64,000 nt of DNA from Acanthosepion lycidas (taxonomy: Eukaryota; Mollusca; Cephalopoda; Sepiida; Sepiidae): assembly GCA_963932145.1 (NCBI GenBank), contig OZ010574.1, forward strand, positions 56,857,857-56,921,856. Direction: 5' to 3'. Both the position numbers and the translations under genes were made by a program. Position 1 is the first letter of the stretch. Each line of letters begins with the position of its first letter. The notes under the pieces were generated by a model. It saw only the letters and a program-made list of their open reading frames with translations, searched no databases and was not told the DNA's origin. Shown here in pieces: positions 52,741-63,440 of this stretch.

Positions 52741-53525
52741 CCTCGTCAGTCATGTATCGAAAGATACATGATCGTCCGAGCGTGTATCGAATGTGACACT
52801 TAACTGACTGAATATCATCAAATGATAGAATAAAAATGTAAATAGATGCACTACTTCGGGTCCGGCTTTATTTTGCATTCATTGTCCAGCTAGATGCAAT
52901 ATTAAAGTATTCAAATGATAAAATCGGGTAGATATATACATATACATGTTTATTCTAATGAATGTTTATATGTTTATTCACATATATACAAACAGAGAAA
53001 AACATATCATTAATGTATTACAGATTCTATATTTTAAGAGTTGATATAAAAAGAAATTCTACCTTGGCATCATCATCTTGAATAATGTCACCTGCGAAAG
53101 AAATATTGGCAACAGGATCAAATCGACTCATACTGCGTATAGAATCACAGCTTTAGTATAAGAACCAAAATCATGAACTTCCGCGCCATTATTTACATTC
53201 AGACTATCCTTATCGTTGTTGTTATTATCACAGCATTTAAACCGTTGCGCTCTCTGGTCTACTTCAAGTGTCTATCGATCCGAATAATATTGAAGGAATT
53301 TCCAAATTAACTTTTCATTCGATTGTTCTCGCTCCGCTGTCGTATTCCGAACTTTTTCCTGCAATAGAAAAGAAGTACTAAATGACTAAAAATGACTAAT
53401 TGCTAACGATTGTATATCTTGTCATGTCATCTTACCCACTTGTTGGAATTGGTTAGTTTTAAAAGAAAAGTATGATCAGTGCCAGACATTATGGGCTAAC
53501 AAAATTATCCACTGTTGATACTTTG
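52741..53525. other. Unclassified DNA
   Basis: A small inverted repeat GTATCGAAAGATAC lies near 52754. No gene recognised. Confidence 0.4.
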
Positions 53526-53533
53526 ATGTATTT

Positions 53534-54015
53534 CAATGGTTCCAAATCGATTTTGGGCCATGCCCCACTTTGTTATTTCTAAAATTCTGGTGCACCCCCT
53601 GTAATATTTCATCATTACATATTCAAAATTTCACGTAAAGATAGCTTAAAAGGCCATTAACTTGGTCTCTAAACAAGTTTCCAAAACCATGGCGTCCATT
53701 AAAGAGAAAACGTAAGAACAGACAGTTAAATATATATAGTTTCAAAACATATAATAGTGAACTGAAAGGCAGAAATATAAAATATTTGAATGAAATCTTA
53801 TTCTGTAATAAACTTTGATCATTTTAATCATGAAATAATAATGCAAAATGAAATTTGTGCTCACTAGAAAACAATTCACTGTTAATAACTCATTCCCGAA
53901 TTGGCCCCTTATTCTGTTGGTATAGTTAGCCGAAAGGTGCACATACTATCCATGCCCCACCAAAATATTACCATGCCCCACCGGTGGGGTATGCGATCCA
54001 CATCGGCAAACATTG
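53534..54015. mobile_element. Non-autonomous hAT element with 8-bp target duplication
   Basis: Ends are CAATGGTTCCAAATCG...GGGCCATGCCCCAC and, inverted, CAATGTTTGCCGATGTGG...CATACCCCACC. Flanking 8-bp sites are ATGTATTT (53526-53533) and ACGTATTT (54016-54023), with one mismatch. GCCCCACCGGTGGGGTATG near the right end is palindromic. No transposase frame. Confidence 0.72.
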
Positions 54016-54023
54016 ACGTATTT

Positions 54024-54790
54024 CATTATAAACACTTATTCTTCACCCCCATATAAAAAAGATGAAAGCATGATTCACTCGGGCAACGAGGTTCGGTCAT
54101 TTACTTAAAATGATGGTTAGTGGTATTCTATATGTCTGCGGTTATAGACTTGATTAAATATCAACACTAAAAAGGACCAATGATACATTTTTGCCAATTA
54201 GAGCTTCAGATAATTTTTACTTTCATAGAGGCTTCAGTTTCGAATTAAAGATGGCTCTTTAAGTTTTTTTTAATGACTCAAGCCCCGAAATATACACACT
54301 TGAGCTAAAATATTTGATCATAATGACCAGCTAATGTTTCGAATTAACTTCGCATATCTGAATTAGAATATGAACAGTTAATCCGGACTCGAGTACGTAA
54401 TTTTGTTGTGTTCGATGTTACAGTTACGGAAAAAAAGAATGATTTAAGTAATGTGATAAGACAAAATTGCTATGGCCTGATAATAACATGGCTTTTCGAA
54501 ACTGTATGACTTGTCGGGGGCGGGGGCTTACGGTCAGTTATGGTAAGTACCAAGTAGCTTGAGAAAAGAAAAATCAGTCAGCGACTAAGCATCCAAAACT
54601 TATCGAAATGAACAGAGGCTTTTATGCCAAGTACGAGCCAAAATAGGGCTACTGAGGCAAATTGCCGATACTTTTAGTAGGGATCAAGAAATAACGTGTC
54701 ACAATACACAGTTCATTAAACTTTGTTGTGTTTGGAGCTGCGTAGCCACAGAATAATCACTATGCTAACTATAGTCAGTATCTATCTATA
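54024..54790. other. Unclassified DNA
   Basis: No supported feature. Confidence 0.4.
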
Positions 54791-54794
54791 TTTC

Positions 54795-54908
54795 TGAGAT
54801 AAGGTATTATGTACACTATTTACATTGTTCGGACTATCGTCCTTATCATTGTTGCCATATTTATCCCAATGTTTTGGTCGTTGTGCCCCCCGGCCTTCTT
54901 CAAGGGGT
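54795..54908 (-). mobile_element. Inverted PLE terminal piece, degraded
   Basis: Minus strand: CTTGAAGAAGGCCGGGGGGC, then CACAACGACC-AAAAC, then a run matching other PLE ends (ATAAATATGGCAACAATGAT, GTCCGAACAATGTAAATAG). Core bases of the hammerhead-like motif are altered. It abuts the endonuclease fragment that follows on the opposite strand. Confidence 0.7.
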
Positions 54909-54911
54909 TGG

Positions 54912-55200
54912 AATGCGCAGCTACGGAAATAAATATAAAGCGGACATAGGCCACCCCCTTAAGGTAAGGCTTCAAGAACACCAAAAAGCTGTAACACGAG
55001 GGGAAGTGGAAAAATCAGGCGTGGCTGACCACATATGGAGCGAGAAGGGAGATCACCGCCCTATGTGGGATCAGGTTGAAATCATAGACAAAGAATACCA
55101 TTGGAAAATTCCTAACCTTAAGGAATCAGCACATATGCCAGGCCACAAAATCTCCTGAGCCGACCAAGCATAGAAATGAATACAATATGGGAACCAGCAA
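54912..55200 (+). pseudogene. Penelope-like element: GIY-YIG endonuclease C-terminal part
   Basis: The plus strand is open to 55158: GHPLKVRLQEHQKAVTRGEV, EKSGVADHIWSEKGDHRPMW, DQVEIIDKEYHWKIPNLKES, AHMPGH. This is the second half of the PLE endonuclease (R-L-x-E-H and H-W-K-I-x-x-L-K-E blocks). The GIY-YIG core itself and the whole reverse transcriptase are absent. The fragment starts directly at an inverted terminal piece (54795-54908), so it is a 5'-truncated copy. The related but more broken copy is at 31850-32560. Confidence 0.85.
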
Positions 55201-55370
55201 TAAGGAGTGTAAGAAAAAAGCAATAATAACAAAGAAAATTGCAGTATGAGCTCTGGTAAAAAAAAAAATGAAATGATAAAAGCAAAAATTTCAATATGAG
55301 CACTGGTAAAAATGGTTGCTTAAGACATTAGGTTTATGTCCCGGAAATTCATACCCAGTTGTCCTCAAGG
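55201..55370 (+). other. PLE 3' untranslated region with a duplicated block
   Basis: ATGAGCTCTGGTAAAA (about 55247) and ATGAGCACTGGTAAAA (about 55296) lie about 50 bp apart. It links the endonuclease to the tRNA-like segment. Confidence 0.6.
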
Positions 55371-55662
55371 ACACATGGCACAGTGGATAAAGGCGTTCGT
55401 TAGATCCAGTGGCAAACCCAAAGAGTGTGAGTTCAATACCTGGTTAAGGTGGTGGAGAACTTGGAGAGGGGAATTAACAGGAGATAACTGATAAACTGAC
55501 ATCCATTAAACATGGCACGTGGAACTAGAACAGCCCCAGCGAGCGAAATAAAGGGTTCAGTTCGACATTCCGACCACCTGAAAAAGGCCAGAGTGTACAA
55601 CGGCCGAAACGTTGTGATAAATATGGCAACAAAGATGCGGACGATAGTCCGAACAATGTAAC
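55371..55662 (+). mobile_element. PLE 3' end with embedded tRNA-like segment and hammerhead-like core
   Basis: GACACATGGCACAGTGGATA (A-box-like TGGCACAGTGG), then GTGTGAGTTCAATACCTGG (B box), a GGAGATAACTGATAAACTG segment, GTGGAACTAGAACAGCCCC, AAGGGTTCAGTTCGACATTC, then CACCTGAAAAAGGCC and CGGCCGAAACGTTGTG. CTGAAAA shows one change from the CTGANGA core. The same order appears in the PLE relic at 31850-32300 and, without an endonuclease, at 19840-20125. Confidence 0.75.
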
Positions 55663-55817
55663 TACAGTCAATCGTGAAACCATATACGTTTGGTCTATAT
55701 CTAGTATCAATAAAAAATTCAATCAAAACCCCATAACCATTGTTGGCGATACAATAACACAGACACAAAGACAAAGTATAGGGTCTCCTAACACGTACGA
55801 GAATGTTTAACAATACA

Positions 55818-56280
55818 CCCTTGTGCAAATTAATTGAAACAAAACGAATAATTCCGTTATTATTACTTTTTTTCGTATTTTCAAATGAAACATGACCCAG
55901 TGCACAGATTAGTACATCGTATGTCAATTCCACAAAGTCAATCTTGCAGATTAACCACAGATTCACGATTGGATTTAAATCAGGAGAGTTTCCGAGCCAG
56001 TCAATAGTACTTTGATTTGCTCACTGGTAACGCTTGCCAATTTGTTCGTACAGCGTTACAATTTTTGTATGCTTCCATGGAGTCTATCGTAGACTGGCTT
56101 GGAAATTCTCTTGAGTTAAATCCAATCGAGAATTCGTAGTCAATCTGCATGGAAAGACATTTTGGAATGAACATAAATAAATACTAACATGCGCACTGAG
56201 GTGTGTTTCATTGTAAAATACGAAAAAAAAGTAATTAATAACATAATTGTTCGTTTTGTTTCAATTAATTTGCATGAAAA
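55818..56280. mobile_element. Foldback made of two inverted Tc1-like 3' ends
   Basis: Left arm from CACCCTTGTGCAAATTAATT (55817); right arm ending ...GTTTCAATTAATTTGCATG (about 56275). Both arms encode the same transposase tail: minus strand DWLGNSPDLNPIVNLWLICK (from about 56005) and plus strand DWLGNSLELNPIEN (from about 56093). The central loop is about 80 bp (56006-56085). The Tc1/mariner N-P-I-E/D motif survives on the right (E) but is V on the left. It is an inverted duplication of one element's 3' end, not an intact transposon. Confidence 0.8.
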
Positions 56281-56690
56281 AATACAGGATCACTAGAATA
56301 ACATGATAAAAAAAAACATATTTAACGTATCATGCTTATTGCTACGTGAGCTAATTAGACAACTGGTATCATAGATTACTGTGAAAGATCATTTCATATT
56401 GAATCTCTTTTTTTCCTAAATATACAAGAATCCCAGAACTCATTCTCTTGCAACGAATCAACAAGAAAACAGTCTTTATGGTCAATTCATCATCTCCTCT
56501 GGAACATCTAGTGGATGAAGTGATAAAATCGATTTCAGTAAATTATAGTCAAAAGACACTGTCCTTCATTCGGATCTTATCCAAATTTCATTCTTCATTT
56601 TTCACTTATAAGTTTCTAAGTATTTATTCAAAATTTATTATTGAATACTTTCTTAAAACCAAAAAAAAAAAAAAAACTTGAGAGCCCCCG
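56281..56690. other. Unclassified DNA
   Basis: An open stretch at 56448-56681 is followed by an A run. No domain recognised. Confidence 0.35.
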
Positions 56691-56692
56691 AT

Positions 56693-56975
56693 CGATATAA
56701 AAATGATATAAAAGATATAAAAGGTATAAAAAAAAGTTATAAAAAGATATAAAGGATATAAAATGATATAAAAAAGATATTAAAAAATATAAAAGATATA
56801 GACAAGATATAAACAAGATATATAAAAAAAGATATAAAAGAAAGATGTCAAAAATATAAAAAAAAGATATAACAGTTATAAAAGAAATAAAAAGATATAA
56901 AAAAATATAAAACAGATATAAAAGATATAAAAAAAAAGATATAAAATATATAAATGATCGATATATAAAAGATCA
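56693..56975. repeat. Degenerate GATATAAAA tandem repeat
   Basis: Many units of GATATAAA with variable A-run length (7-14 bp units). Confidence 0.85.
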
Positions 56976-57444
56976 AACACCTACCATATTTTGAGTCAAA
57001 AATTGATTAAATGCAAAATGAAAGAAAAATATTTTATTAACAAATCAGAAAATAAAGAATTCTTTTTAGTCGGGCAGTGGGCCAACCACAGAAACAATTA
57101 TTACATGTCACTCAAACTCAAATGTCTGGATGGGATTGCCATTAGCAAGAGTTTACAAACTTTTCTTCATTTATGGAAAATTACGGATGAAAACTACCTT
57201 GAACTTGTACGACCTTAGCTTTTCTTTACTCAGTTCTCCATAAGGATTTTGCAAATAACTTTCACTGGAACGGGTCTGCTGCACTTTAGTTACTTAACAT
57301 CAGAAAGGGTTTCTTTTTTACAGAAAATTACCAAATCGATTGCTTGTGATAATAACACCACAGATTTAGGTTGCAACGATACCTGGCCTCACACTTGTAG
57401 ATAAATTGTTTCTTTTGGCGTTATATTAAGAAAGATGCAAAAGA
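56976..57444. other. Unclassified DNA with one short open frame
   Basis: A 75-codon plus-strand frame (56991-57218) has no recognised domain. Confidence 0.3.
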
Positions 57445-57525
57445 TGACACGGAACGTGAACTCGGCCCGTTGATTCCGCTTTCCGCGCCGATAGCAGTTA
57501 CGCTGCCTTCACATGAAGATTTTAA
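57445..57525 (-). mobile_element. tRNA-like SINE head
   Basis: Minus strand: GAAGGCAGCGTAACTGCTAT (A-box-like), then GGGCCGAGTTCACGTTCC (B box) about 35 nt on. The arms do not form a full cloverleaf. Confidence 0.45.
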
Positions 57526-57904
57526 TGAACATTAGCGTGAGAGGTAACCAACATAAAATATCCTCCTATCTTTCTTTTTTTATTTATTCCAACAAGTATT
57601 GATACTAATTAAGACCAAGTGAAGATAACAATCGACGATGTGTCCAGTGATTTTTATCAGAATAACATTACATAATGTGATTGACTAGGAAGTTCAACAA
57701 TTATCGTCCCTTTGCCCTACCATTTATCCAGGTCAACATTTCTTTACTAAGAAAATTCTAGAGGGGTGGAATTATAAAGTAGCCTGAAAAATGGCAGAAA
57801 ATAGCGAAACAAAACGGTAAACATATTTATCAATAAAGTTAATGCCGAAAATAAAATTGTTTTTATTTAATAAACTGATGGAGCATTTTACGTTAACCAA
57901 AGTG
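57526..57904. other. Unclassified DNA
   Basis: No supported feature. Confidence 0.4.
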
Positions 57905-57921
57905 CGTATGCGTGTGCATAC

Positions 57922-57995
<74 letters not shown>
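57905..57995. repeat. (CATA)n-(TA)n microsatellite
   Basis: A few CATA units, then about 58 bp of TA, next to the hammerhead motif. Confidence 0.95.
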
Positions 57996-57997
<2 letters not shown>

Positions 57998-58009
57998 TTG
58001 GATTGATGT

Positions 58010-58057
58010 GAGTTTGTGACCCTGGGTTTCAAGCTTTTGCGATCGTCAGACAAACTC
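58010..58057 (-). ncRNA. Type I hammerhead ribozyme motif, relative of 11798
   Basis: Minus strand: helix I GAGTTTGT/ACAAACTC (8 bp), CTGACGA, stem II GC-AAAA-GC (the outer pair that is C-G in the other copy is now C-T), GAAA, helix III ACC-CAG-GGT, cleavage base C. Beyond an asymmetric internal loop, helix I may extend as GGTTGGA (57996-58002) with TCCAACC (58056-58062). Core intact; stem II is weaker than in the 11798 copy. Confidence 0.7.
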
Positions 58058-58062
58058 CAACC

Positions 58063-58576
58063 AAATATGTTAGCCCTATCTCTCTCTATATATATATATA
58101 TAAAACAAACAAAAAAATAAATTTTTAAATCCATAGTCCTAATAAATAGTTTAAATGCCCTACCAAAAAAGATAACCCTTTATGAAGTCGTCAAAAAACA
58201 AATGTTAGTGATTTACGACAGTTTTTATATACACAAAACCCTTTCAGAAAAAAAAATAAAAAATACAATAAAAAATAAATAAATCTCCATAGACGGTTAA
58301 CCAGACTAGACGATGTCATCTTCCGCTTTAAATTTAGACACCCCAACCTTACCCTGACTTGACATCTGTGAATGTAACTGAAATATTGATACAAATTATT
58401 AACACCTTACGCCTCTTTTTCTTTAAACAATTGCTCTAGCCGTTACCATACAAATTTTGATTTTAATAATGAATATGCTTATAAAACACGTAAATTTCAG
58501 AAATAAGTTATTCAAAAAAAAATTTCGCTTGAAGATGTAACAGAGCTTAGTACTTTAAATCAATTTAATTCAAATA
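58063..58576. other. Unclassified DNA
   Basis: A short CT/TA run near 58080-58102. No gene recognised. Confidence 0.4.
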
Positions 58577-58656
58577 TTAGGTTGGTGCAAAAATAATATC
58601 GTTTTCTCACATATGTTACTGTGTGAGAAAACGACATTATTTTTGCACCAACCTAA
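58577..58656. mobile_element. 80-bp mariner-type MITE, copy 6
   Basis: Nearly perfect 37-bp arms with one mismatch (ATATCG/CGACAT), TA flanks, loop TGTTAC. Confidence 0.92.
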
Positions 58657-58860
58657 TAATTATCTTGAAGTTTTCGGCTCTTGTTTTAAAACATGAGAAC
58701 TCTTATGTAGCTTGTTGGAATCATATTTTTAAATAAATAATTATATTTATGCTCTACTTTTGTATCGAGCATTATTTTTTTTAAAATAATAACAAAAATA
58801 CTAAAGAACTTCGGATTATTTACATAACCAGTTCTTTCCAATTTTCTATATATTTTTCAC

Positions 58861-58952
58861 ATATATATATATATATATATTAGGTTGGTGCAAAAATATT
58901 GTCGTTTTCTCACATAGTAACATATGTGAGAAAACGACATTATTTTTGCAGA

Positions 58953-59002
<50 letters not shown>

Positions 59003-59010
59003 TATATATA
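58861..59010. mobile_element. Mariner-type MITE, copy 7, inside a (TA)n tract
   Basis: TTAGGTTGGTGCAAAAATAT at 58880; the right end is damaged (GCAGAACCTTA near 58949-58958). TA tracts continue on both sides (58861-58879 and 58959-59010), so the element inserted into a TA microsatellite. Confidence 0.88.
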
Positions 59011-60018
59011 TCTCTTTGCTATCGCATTTCTTGTCCTATTCTCATTGATATAAGAATTTGAAATCTAACAAACCGTAACTGGCATCATTATTGTTAATAA
59101 CAATTATTGCAGCGAAGCACTTTTGTATTTCGCATTCGTGGATACAAGCAACTGCAGATCAAGAGCATTCGACACAGAATCCACTCAAATGAAGTGACGT
59201 GTCGGCTTACGTACTGTAGACTCCCGATATTTCAAAGTTCATCAGTCTCTTTCCAGCACTTGGACATCGTTCGACTCGCGTTCACTAATTATACTGCATG
59301 AGTTCTATTTTTTTTTTTTTTTTTAATTTTTAAATCGCTGATTTGCTTTTATTAAATATCCATATGATACTAAAACTTTAATCTTGTATGTATGTTTGTT
59401 CCTCAGACACAGATTAAACAATACATACTACCCCAACCAATTTAGGATCATATTGTATATAGATGACTATTGTACTGCCAAATTTCATTCAAATTAAGCA
59501 AGGGGTTCTTGAGCTAGGGACATTTTTCTGTTTTTACGGCATTTTTAATAGAATATTCAGTATTTATTTTAGATACACATTCTTATATCAATTCACGTAT
59601 ATAAGCAAACACTAGCATATTATATTCCCACTATTATGGGTGTGAAAAATAACAAACATACATAATACATTAAAAGAACATTATTAAATAAATTGAAATA
59701 TATATAACACAACTTGTATTTAAGCCACTAAATCCACTACATTAGAACTTTTTATAACCTACTTGGAAGGTGAAGAGACTATATTTGTCACATGGATCGA
59801 TGGTAAATAAATACATGCACGTTGGTTTGCCGCCATGAAATATTTCGAAATAAACCTGAAGAAACAAGTATGTATAATAAAAATATACTTATTATTTTGA
59901 AAAAGACCAGACCTGTTTTAAGCTATTACTATAAATTTTCAAGTAATGTGTTAACTATGAAGCTTAGTGGAACAATAAACGTTCTTTTAACGTCTTTAAA
60001 TACAAATTAAAATGTGTA
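59011..60018. other. Unclassified DNA
   Basis: Open stretches at 59107-59301 and 59822-60010 carry no recognised domain. The part near 59460-59520 (CCAAATTTCATTCAAATTAA) has the style of Helitron-like repeats. Confidence 0.35.
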
Positions 60019-60040
60019 ATCATACTTATTATAAAACCCA

Positions 60041-60075
<35 letters not shown>

Positions 60076-60739
60076 TGATCATTTACATATTGGATCGGAT
60101 TTTCTACATTTTTCAACCAATTTAAACAAAACTTCCCAGAACTACGTAAAATTACTTTCCGGTGGTTCTGACAGCGCCAAAAATTGGAAAAACACAATTG
60201 TTTTTGCACGAAATCAATTTGAAAACACGATTAAGAGCCATCGCTGTCGTGAGAATAAAAGGGGGACATCTCATATCGAGTTATACTTATTATAAAACCC
60301 AGGTTGTGTGTGTGTGTGTGTGTGTGTGTGTTCGTTTGTATATGGGATCGGATTTTCTACATTTTTCAACCGATTTCAACAAAACTTCACTTTTTTTTTT
60401 TGGCAGGTAGTGTTTCTTATTGTTTTGTACACTTTTTTTTTATTTTTACATTCAAAATGCTTTAAAAATTCCATTTACAAGACAATTGTTTATAATAAAA
60501 TTATATTCAATCGGTAGACTCATAACGATTGAAAACAATGTTTTTGTTTGAGTTTAGGTTTGACCAATTCGTAAAAAAAAATAAAAAAATAAAAAAAAAA
60601 TAAAACTATTTAAGACATGCGTGTCCGTCAACCTTAAACAATAATCTTTGTCAATTTTATTTTTCAGTCTTCATGATGGTCGATAATTGATCTATCTCTT
60701 ACTGTTACATCCCCGGGAAACGCCGGGCTCTACTGCTAG
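60019..60739 (+). mobile_element. Helitron-like element with duplicated 5' part
   Basis: ATACTTATTATAAAACCCAG plus (GT)n occurs near 60024 and again near 60283. It is followed each time by TTGGATCGGATTTTCTACA or GGGATCGGATTTTCTACA and TTTTTCAACC, so the first 260 bp are duplicated. The 3' end is a hairpin CCCGG-GAAACG-CCGGG (60712-60727), then CTCTACTG, CTAG (60736-60739) and T, the classic Helitron terminus. No coding capacity. Confidence 0.6.
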
Positions 60740-61385
60740 TTATTAATAAATTTGATAATATCGTTACCTCATCATTTTGCATCATAAACGGATTTTAAAA
60801 GGGACCCAACGAGTTTATGGGTGGTATAGTACCTAATAAAATTATTGCTACTTTGTTTCTTTTTTTTTTTTTTTTTTTTTTTTTTATTAACTGGTAAACC
60901 GTTTTACACTTTTCACAAATATTTCCCGGTTCAATAAAATGCGGACAAATAATTTTTATATCGGAATTTCCTAGAATGTTTCTTCTTAGAAAAAGCACAA
61001 AGATCTTCATACATGCGCCCACCACACGTCAGCTATCCCTTTCCAGGCAAAAAAAATATCTCTTCTTTATGCCTACTATATAGCCAGGACGAGTAACGGT
61101 TATCAACAGGAAATATGAAATCTGGGCTAATCTTTTGAATCAGTCAATAATCTTTTGAATTAACGTTTTGCGCTCACTTTCGCATTAATCGCCATTGAGA
61201 ATGACATAAATCCATTTCTTCTCCCTCATCTCACCAGCTATATATGAAAATAGGAGGGTAGACTGGAATCTCAAGCCTTGGGAAAAAAAAATTCTAAGAG
61301 GTGGATGGAATATTCTTAATTCCAAACTGCACAGAATACAACGGGAAATAACTCCGCTGTCTTTTCCAAGCTGGCATTAAAATAC
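60740..61385. other. Unclassified DNA with a T run
   Basis: 60752-60800 matches the flank near 27552 (TTACCTCATNATTTT). A T run of about 26 is at 60860-60885. No gene recognised. Confidence 0.45.
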
Positions 61386-61389
61386 ACCG

Positions 61390-61460
61390 ATAATAAAGAT
61401 AAGGCGTCTGTGGAAAACTAAGATCGCCTACGTCATTAAGTCCGTGTCACATTTTAAAAA
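61390..61460 (+). pseudogene. LINE 3'-end scrap (family A-like)
   Basis: AAGATCGCCTACGTCATTAA then GTCCGTGTCACATTTTAAAA resembles the last codons and end of LINE family A (30400-30440: ATGATCGCCTACGTCCTGAA then GGGACACAGCACC). Only about 60 bp remain. Confidence 0.4.
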
Positions 61461-61609
61461 ATATGTATAACATCTTTTTAGGTAGCAATTACATTGTATT
61501 ATATATTACAAGTAATCTACGGGAGGATCTGCTTAGTAAATATTCCACCATTTTATGTAAGATACAGAGATTTGGTTATTCACAAAGAGTTTTGTAACTT
61601 AAGTCACAA
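61461..61609. other. Unclassified spacer
   Basis: No motif seen. Confidence 0.4.
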
Positions 61610-61700
61610 AAAGTGAACTTCGACGTGGCATAATGATTATTGTCTCGCTGAGTAGTGAGTTCGAACCTCACTGCGTGCTCCGCGCATACATCTAAGCCAC
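61610..61700 (+). mobile_element. tRNA-like SINE head
   Basis: GACGTGGCATAATGATTATT (A-box-like) and GTGAGTTCGAACCTCACTG (B box with a perfectly paired T-arm). An acceptor stem is not complete. Resembles family 1 (GACGTGGTGTAATGG) in its first half. Confidence 0.5.
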
Positions 61701-63435
61701 ACTTAGTAAATCGCGATATTGTGGCACGGATTATATCAAAAATTCACTTCTTCCTCTCTTTTATATAATCCGATTATCATTATTTTAAGCCTTAATTATA
61801 TTTTAGTCTACAGCTTTAATGCTGTTAATTTCTGATAAGTAATTTTTTTGCCAAGCATGACATCGGAGTTTATCTATTCGAAAGATAGAAAGACAAGTTT
61901 CCAGCTATTAATCCTCCACACTAACCACTGAACTGAACACGCTAGGTGTGTTGTTTTTTCTTGTTGAATCTGTTGGTCGACGTGAAGGTGGTTGGACGTA
62001 ATGGTAATCATGATCTTATTGCTTTTGTTATCAAGCGAGAGCGGGAACCGGAAACAGCTATGCTAAGCAGTTTACTTGTGCGCACGCGTGAATGAAGAGA
62101 TTGAAAGCAGCAGCAGGAAGAAGCTAACTCTTTTCCTGGCATAGAGGGAAGCAACCGCGTGTGGATGATCACGGGAAGAAATGTGGATAATGGAGGTTCA
62201 GTAGAAAAACGATAGAAGAAGGGGCAAAGGGGAATAAAACAAAAAGTAACGGAAAACAAGAGAGAGATCAAGTGGGGGTGGATTTCGAATGAAGATTGAC
62301 GTTCAACGGTTGGCAGTGTTTTAAAGGCTATTACGTGTTTTTATTGTACTGTTCTTTATTTTTAGCAAGGGAGGTAATTAAGTGTCCAGTTTTTGACTGT
62401 TTAGTCGAAATGCGTGTATGCGTCTTTTGTGTGCTTGAGTTTGTTTTACGAATCTCTATATGGTTTATCTTTCTGTTTTTTTTTTCGTTAAAGCGTTCAA
62501 GTGGCCGGACCGAATTTCTTTGTTTACTTCCATTTTTTTTCTTAGCGTAATAGCTTCTGATATTTGAGTTTTGTTTTTTGTTTTTTGTCTTATTTATTTA
62601 TTTATTTATTTTTAATTTTACATTGGACATTTTTTATTTCGTGAATTTCCTGGTTTAAATCATCTGATTTTGGACCTGCTGACAGTGAATGATTTGCTAT
62701 TTTGAATGTGTTTCTTTTTAAATAAACCTTTTATTTTCTAAGCGCAATAACGTGGAGGTAAAAATAAAAGAAATGAAAAGAAAAATGGAGTCCAGTTATT
62801 TCATATATCTTGGATAGTAAATGTGATAAATGAAAGCGTTTGCCCGCAGAAAAGTTAAGAGGAATGAGGCACTAACTCTCTTATAAATGCACACATGCAT
62901 ACATTTATCTGTACAGATATAGACTAATACATGATCATAGATTCTATTACCGTGTAAATATATAACTGCAAAGAGAGTAGATTGTTGTTTTGCATCGTTC
63001 ACTTGGAATAAACTCTCACCGGTCAATTATATTCTTTTAATAACTGGTTGGACCCCACCTTCATTTTTGCATTTGGAACCGCTTCAGTTCTTCTTGACAT
63101 GCAAACGACGATGTTCTGGAAGCACCCTTTCGAAATTTGGATGCATGCTTTTATTATGGCATCCCACAATGCTTGGTTACATTATTTAGCTGCATATGCA
63201 GAATTAAAATCTCTCTTTCCCCTACATACCAAAGTTGCTTTGTCCTAGGTATAAAGATCCGGCAGCAGGACCTCTGATCGGGAGATTTTGAGGACCGTGG
63301 AACCACCTCTTAGTTTTTGTTGTTCTAGGTCCAGCCTGATACGTGGTGGCAGCACCTGTTAGCTTCCCAGCTATGAGGAAATAGCTAACCCTCAAACTGT
63401 AGTCAAAACACATTGCAAGCATAAAAATAGTTTAT
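61701..63435. other. Unclassified DNA
   Basis: No gene recognised. Weak open stretches at 62008-62271 (minus), 62296-62550 (plus) and 63048-63248 (plus, no ATG start) have no domain that I can name. ATTTATTT repeats near 62590-62610. The moderately GC-rich part near 62030-62180 could hold an exon but shows no supporting signal. Confidence 0.35.
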
Positions 63436-63440
63436 AGCAA

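Noticed and set aside
63048-63248. A small membrane-like protein
   Set aside because: It lacks an ATG start and shows no domain, so there is not enough to call a gene.
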